A DNA stretch of 6,670 bases, taken from NCBI GenBank assembly GCA_035500455.1, contig DATJXG010000192.1, positions 1 to 6,670 of the forward strand, in the 5' to 3' direction. The stretch is from DATJXG01 sp035500455 (GTDB lineage: Bacteria; Acidobacteriota; Terriglobia; Terriglobales; Acidobacteriaceae). Below the pieces are notes generated by a model that saw nothing but the letters and a program-made list of their open reading frames with translations, was not told the origin of the DNA and did no database searches. Of this stretch, positions 5,690 to 6,670 are shown one piece after another. Made by a program: the position numbers and the translations under genes. The first letter of the stretch is position 1, and every line of letters begins with the position of its first letter.

Positions 5690-6670
5690 ATGATCAAATC
5701 CGTTCGAGGAACCCGCGATCTTCTCCCGCCGGAAACGGCGCTCTGGAACCACCTCGAAAAAGTGGTCCGCGAAATCTTTCGCGCCTACAACTTCCAGGAA
5801 ATCCGCACGCCGATTTTTGAGGAGACGCAGCTCTTCGCCCGCGCCGTAGGCGAAGAAACCGACGTCGTTTCCAAAGAGATGTACACCTGGGAAGACGGCG
5901 AGCGGTTTAACGAGAAAAAGATGATCGATGACTGGGTGGCGGCCAACCAGTCGTCCGAGCGGAGCCGCGTACAGCCTGGACGGGTCAACGTGAATCCCAA
6001 CCCAGCATTTCGAGTTGAGGGCGTACAACTTTACGTTACGCGTGGGCTGGACGACCCCTCACGCCCATTGGGTGGTGCCATTGGCAGCCGCGAGGAATTC
6101 GTGGCCTTTGCGCCAAGAATCTCCCTAGAAGTGATAGCCGCTTTGAGGAAAGCACTTGGGATCGCGCGGAACCAGTACGCAAACCAATTCGGCAGCTACC
6201 AGATCCTACCTCGATTGGTCGTACCTGATGCGGCGGCGAAAACCTCCCCTTGGCTTAGCACTGAAGGCATACAGGTCGAGGCCTTCGCGGGGAACTTCTT
6301 CTCGAGTTCCCAATCTCTAACCCTTCGCCCCGAAGCCACCGCTGGCATCGTCCGCGCCTACATCGAGCACAAGCTCGGAGATCGCGGACTCAACAAGCTG
6401 TACTGCATCGGGCCCATGTTCCGCCGCGAACGTCCGCAAAAAGGCCGCTACCGCCAGTTCTATCAGATCGACGCCGAGATCATCGGCCCGTCGTCGTCCG
6501 GCAGCGAGTCGCCTGCCCGCGACGCCGAGATCATCGAACTGCTGGCCACGCTGCTCGACCGCCTGAACATAAAAAACTGGACGCTGCAGCTCAACTCCAT
6601 CGGCTGCGCCAATGACCGCGCCGCCTACAACGAAGCTCTGCGCAAAGCGCTCGACCCGGTAAAAGACAAA
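5690..6670 (+). CDS. hisS: Histidyl-tRNA synthetase, N-terminal part, with a large in-frame insertion
   Basis: This class II aminoacyl-tRNA synthetase charges tRNA-His with histidine in the cytoplasm. The 327 codons visible are open to the window edge, so the C-terminal part (motif 3, anticodon-binding domain) is outside. The N-terminus MIKSVRGTRDLLPPE is typical and fixes the start at 5690. The motif 1 region lies at about 34-68 (EIRTPIFEETQLFARAVGEE then DVVSKEMYTWED). The histidine-binding segment LTLRPEATAG is at 210-219. Motif 2, GPMFRRERPQKGRYRQF, is at 241-257 with its essential arginines. LNSIGC is at 301-306. The full RPQKGRYRQF favours HisS over the HisZ paralogue. Between KEMYTWED and SLTLRPE there are about 139 extra residues (about 70-208), where relatives have only a short turn. 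No Shine-Dalgarno sequence is visible; a 7-bp tandem repeat occupies that place. If the rest is normal, the full protein would be about 550 residues rather than about 420. Confidence 0.94.
   Translation, partial: MIKSVRGTRDLLPPETALWNHLEKVVREIFRAYNFQEIRTPIFEETQLFARAVGEETDVVSKEMYTWEDGERFNEKKMIDDWVAANQSSERSRVQPGRVNVNPNPAFRVEGVQLYVTRGLDDPSRPLGGAIGSREEFVAFAPRISLEVIAALRKALGIARNQYANQFGSYQILPRLVVPDAAAKTSPWLSTEGIQVEAFAGNFFSSSQSLTLRPEATAGIVRAYIEHKLGDRGLNKLYCIGPMFRRERPQKGRYRQFYQIDAEIIGPSSSGSESPARDAEIIELLATLLDRLNIKNWTLQLNSIGCANDRAAYNEALRKALDPVKDK
5897..6313 (+). other. In-frame insertion of about 139 codons within hisS
   Basis: The segment covers residues about 70-208 of the HisRS reading frame, from GERFNEKK to GNFFSSSQ. 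It contains no stop codon and rejoins the conserved SLTLRPEAT in frame. Its first part is polar (about 70-105). It then shows alternating hydrophobic stretches (GVQLYVTRGL, EFVAFAPRISLEVIAALRKA, YQILPRLVVPD), compatible with a folded alpha/beta domain. By hand count about 65% of its codons end in G or C, against about 71% before and 80% after; from residue 94 on it is about 60%, with codons such as CTA, ATA, AGA and AGG. I recognise no family. It has no Cys/Ser-type intein start and no terminal His-Asn, and I found no flanking target-site duplication. Exact edges are uncertain by several codons, because related proteins may carry a native loop of about ten residues here. Confidence 0.75.

Noticed and set aside
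5897..6313. An intein in hisS
   Set aside because: There is no Cys or Ser at the left splice junction, no His-Asn at the right one, no recognisable intein or homing-endonuclease blocks, and the length is at the low extreme for mini-inteins.
5897..6313. A group I or group II intron, or a frameshifting insertion, in hisS
   Set aside because: The segment is open throughout in the host frame, has a length that is a multiple of three, and I could not find conserved intron core elements. An RNA search would be needed to exclude it fully.

Overview
This GC-rich bacterial window holds five protein-coding genes, the last cut off by the window end. The intergenic repeats point to a soil-type Acidobacteriota genome: interspersed TGTCAT...GAGCGAAGCGA...TGCA palindromes that I associate with Terriglobia/Koribacter-like genomes. 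That assignment rests on recall of the repeat family and on general gene character; no rRNA or other marker is present.

Layout. 1-52: tail of an intergenic region with a small palindrome. 53-832 (+): a secreted DUF1223 thioredoxin-fold protein with a CSSC motif. It converges, with a 5-bp gap, on a two-gene minus-strand unit. That unit runs from 4669 to 838: a FadN-type bifunctional 3-hydroxyacyl-CoA dehydrogenase/enoyl-CoA hydratase (2207-4669), then, after 4 bp, an AAA+ ATPase with an unassigned N-terminal half (838-2202). The ATPase ribosome-binding site lies inside the last codons of the fadN-like gene, so the two are probably translated together. 4670-4851 is a divergent intergenic region with a 9-bp tandem repeat and a short palindrome. 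4852-5364 (+): a gamma-class carbonic anhydrase-like hexapeptide-repeat protein. 5365-5689: 325 bp without a gene, packed with small direct repeats and REP-like palindromes, including one large hairpin at 5564-5646. 5690-6670 (+): the N-terminal 327 codons of histidyl-tRNA synthetase, still open at the window end.

Function. The beta-oxidation enzyme and the AAA+ ATPase form an apparent operon, without the thiolase and acyl-CoA dehydrogenase genes that accompany fadN in Bacillus. The carbonic anhydrase-like gene is divergent from it. The DUF1223 gene and hisS look like independent units.

The most unusual feature is in hisS. About 139 codons (roughly 5897-6313) are inserted in frame between the conserved KEMYTWED and SLTLRPEAT segments, where typical HisRS proteins have a surface turn of only a few residues. 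All visible catalytic motifs on both sides are intact and the reading frame is uninterrupted. Codon choice in the insert is somewhat less GC-rich at third positions than in the flanks. I do not recognise the inserted sequence, and it lacks intein hallmarks.
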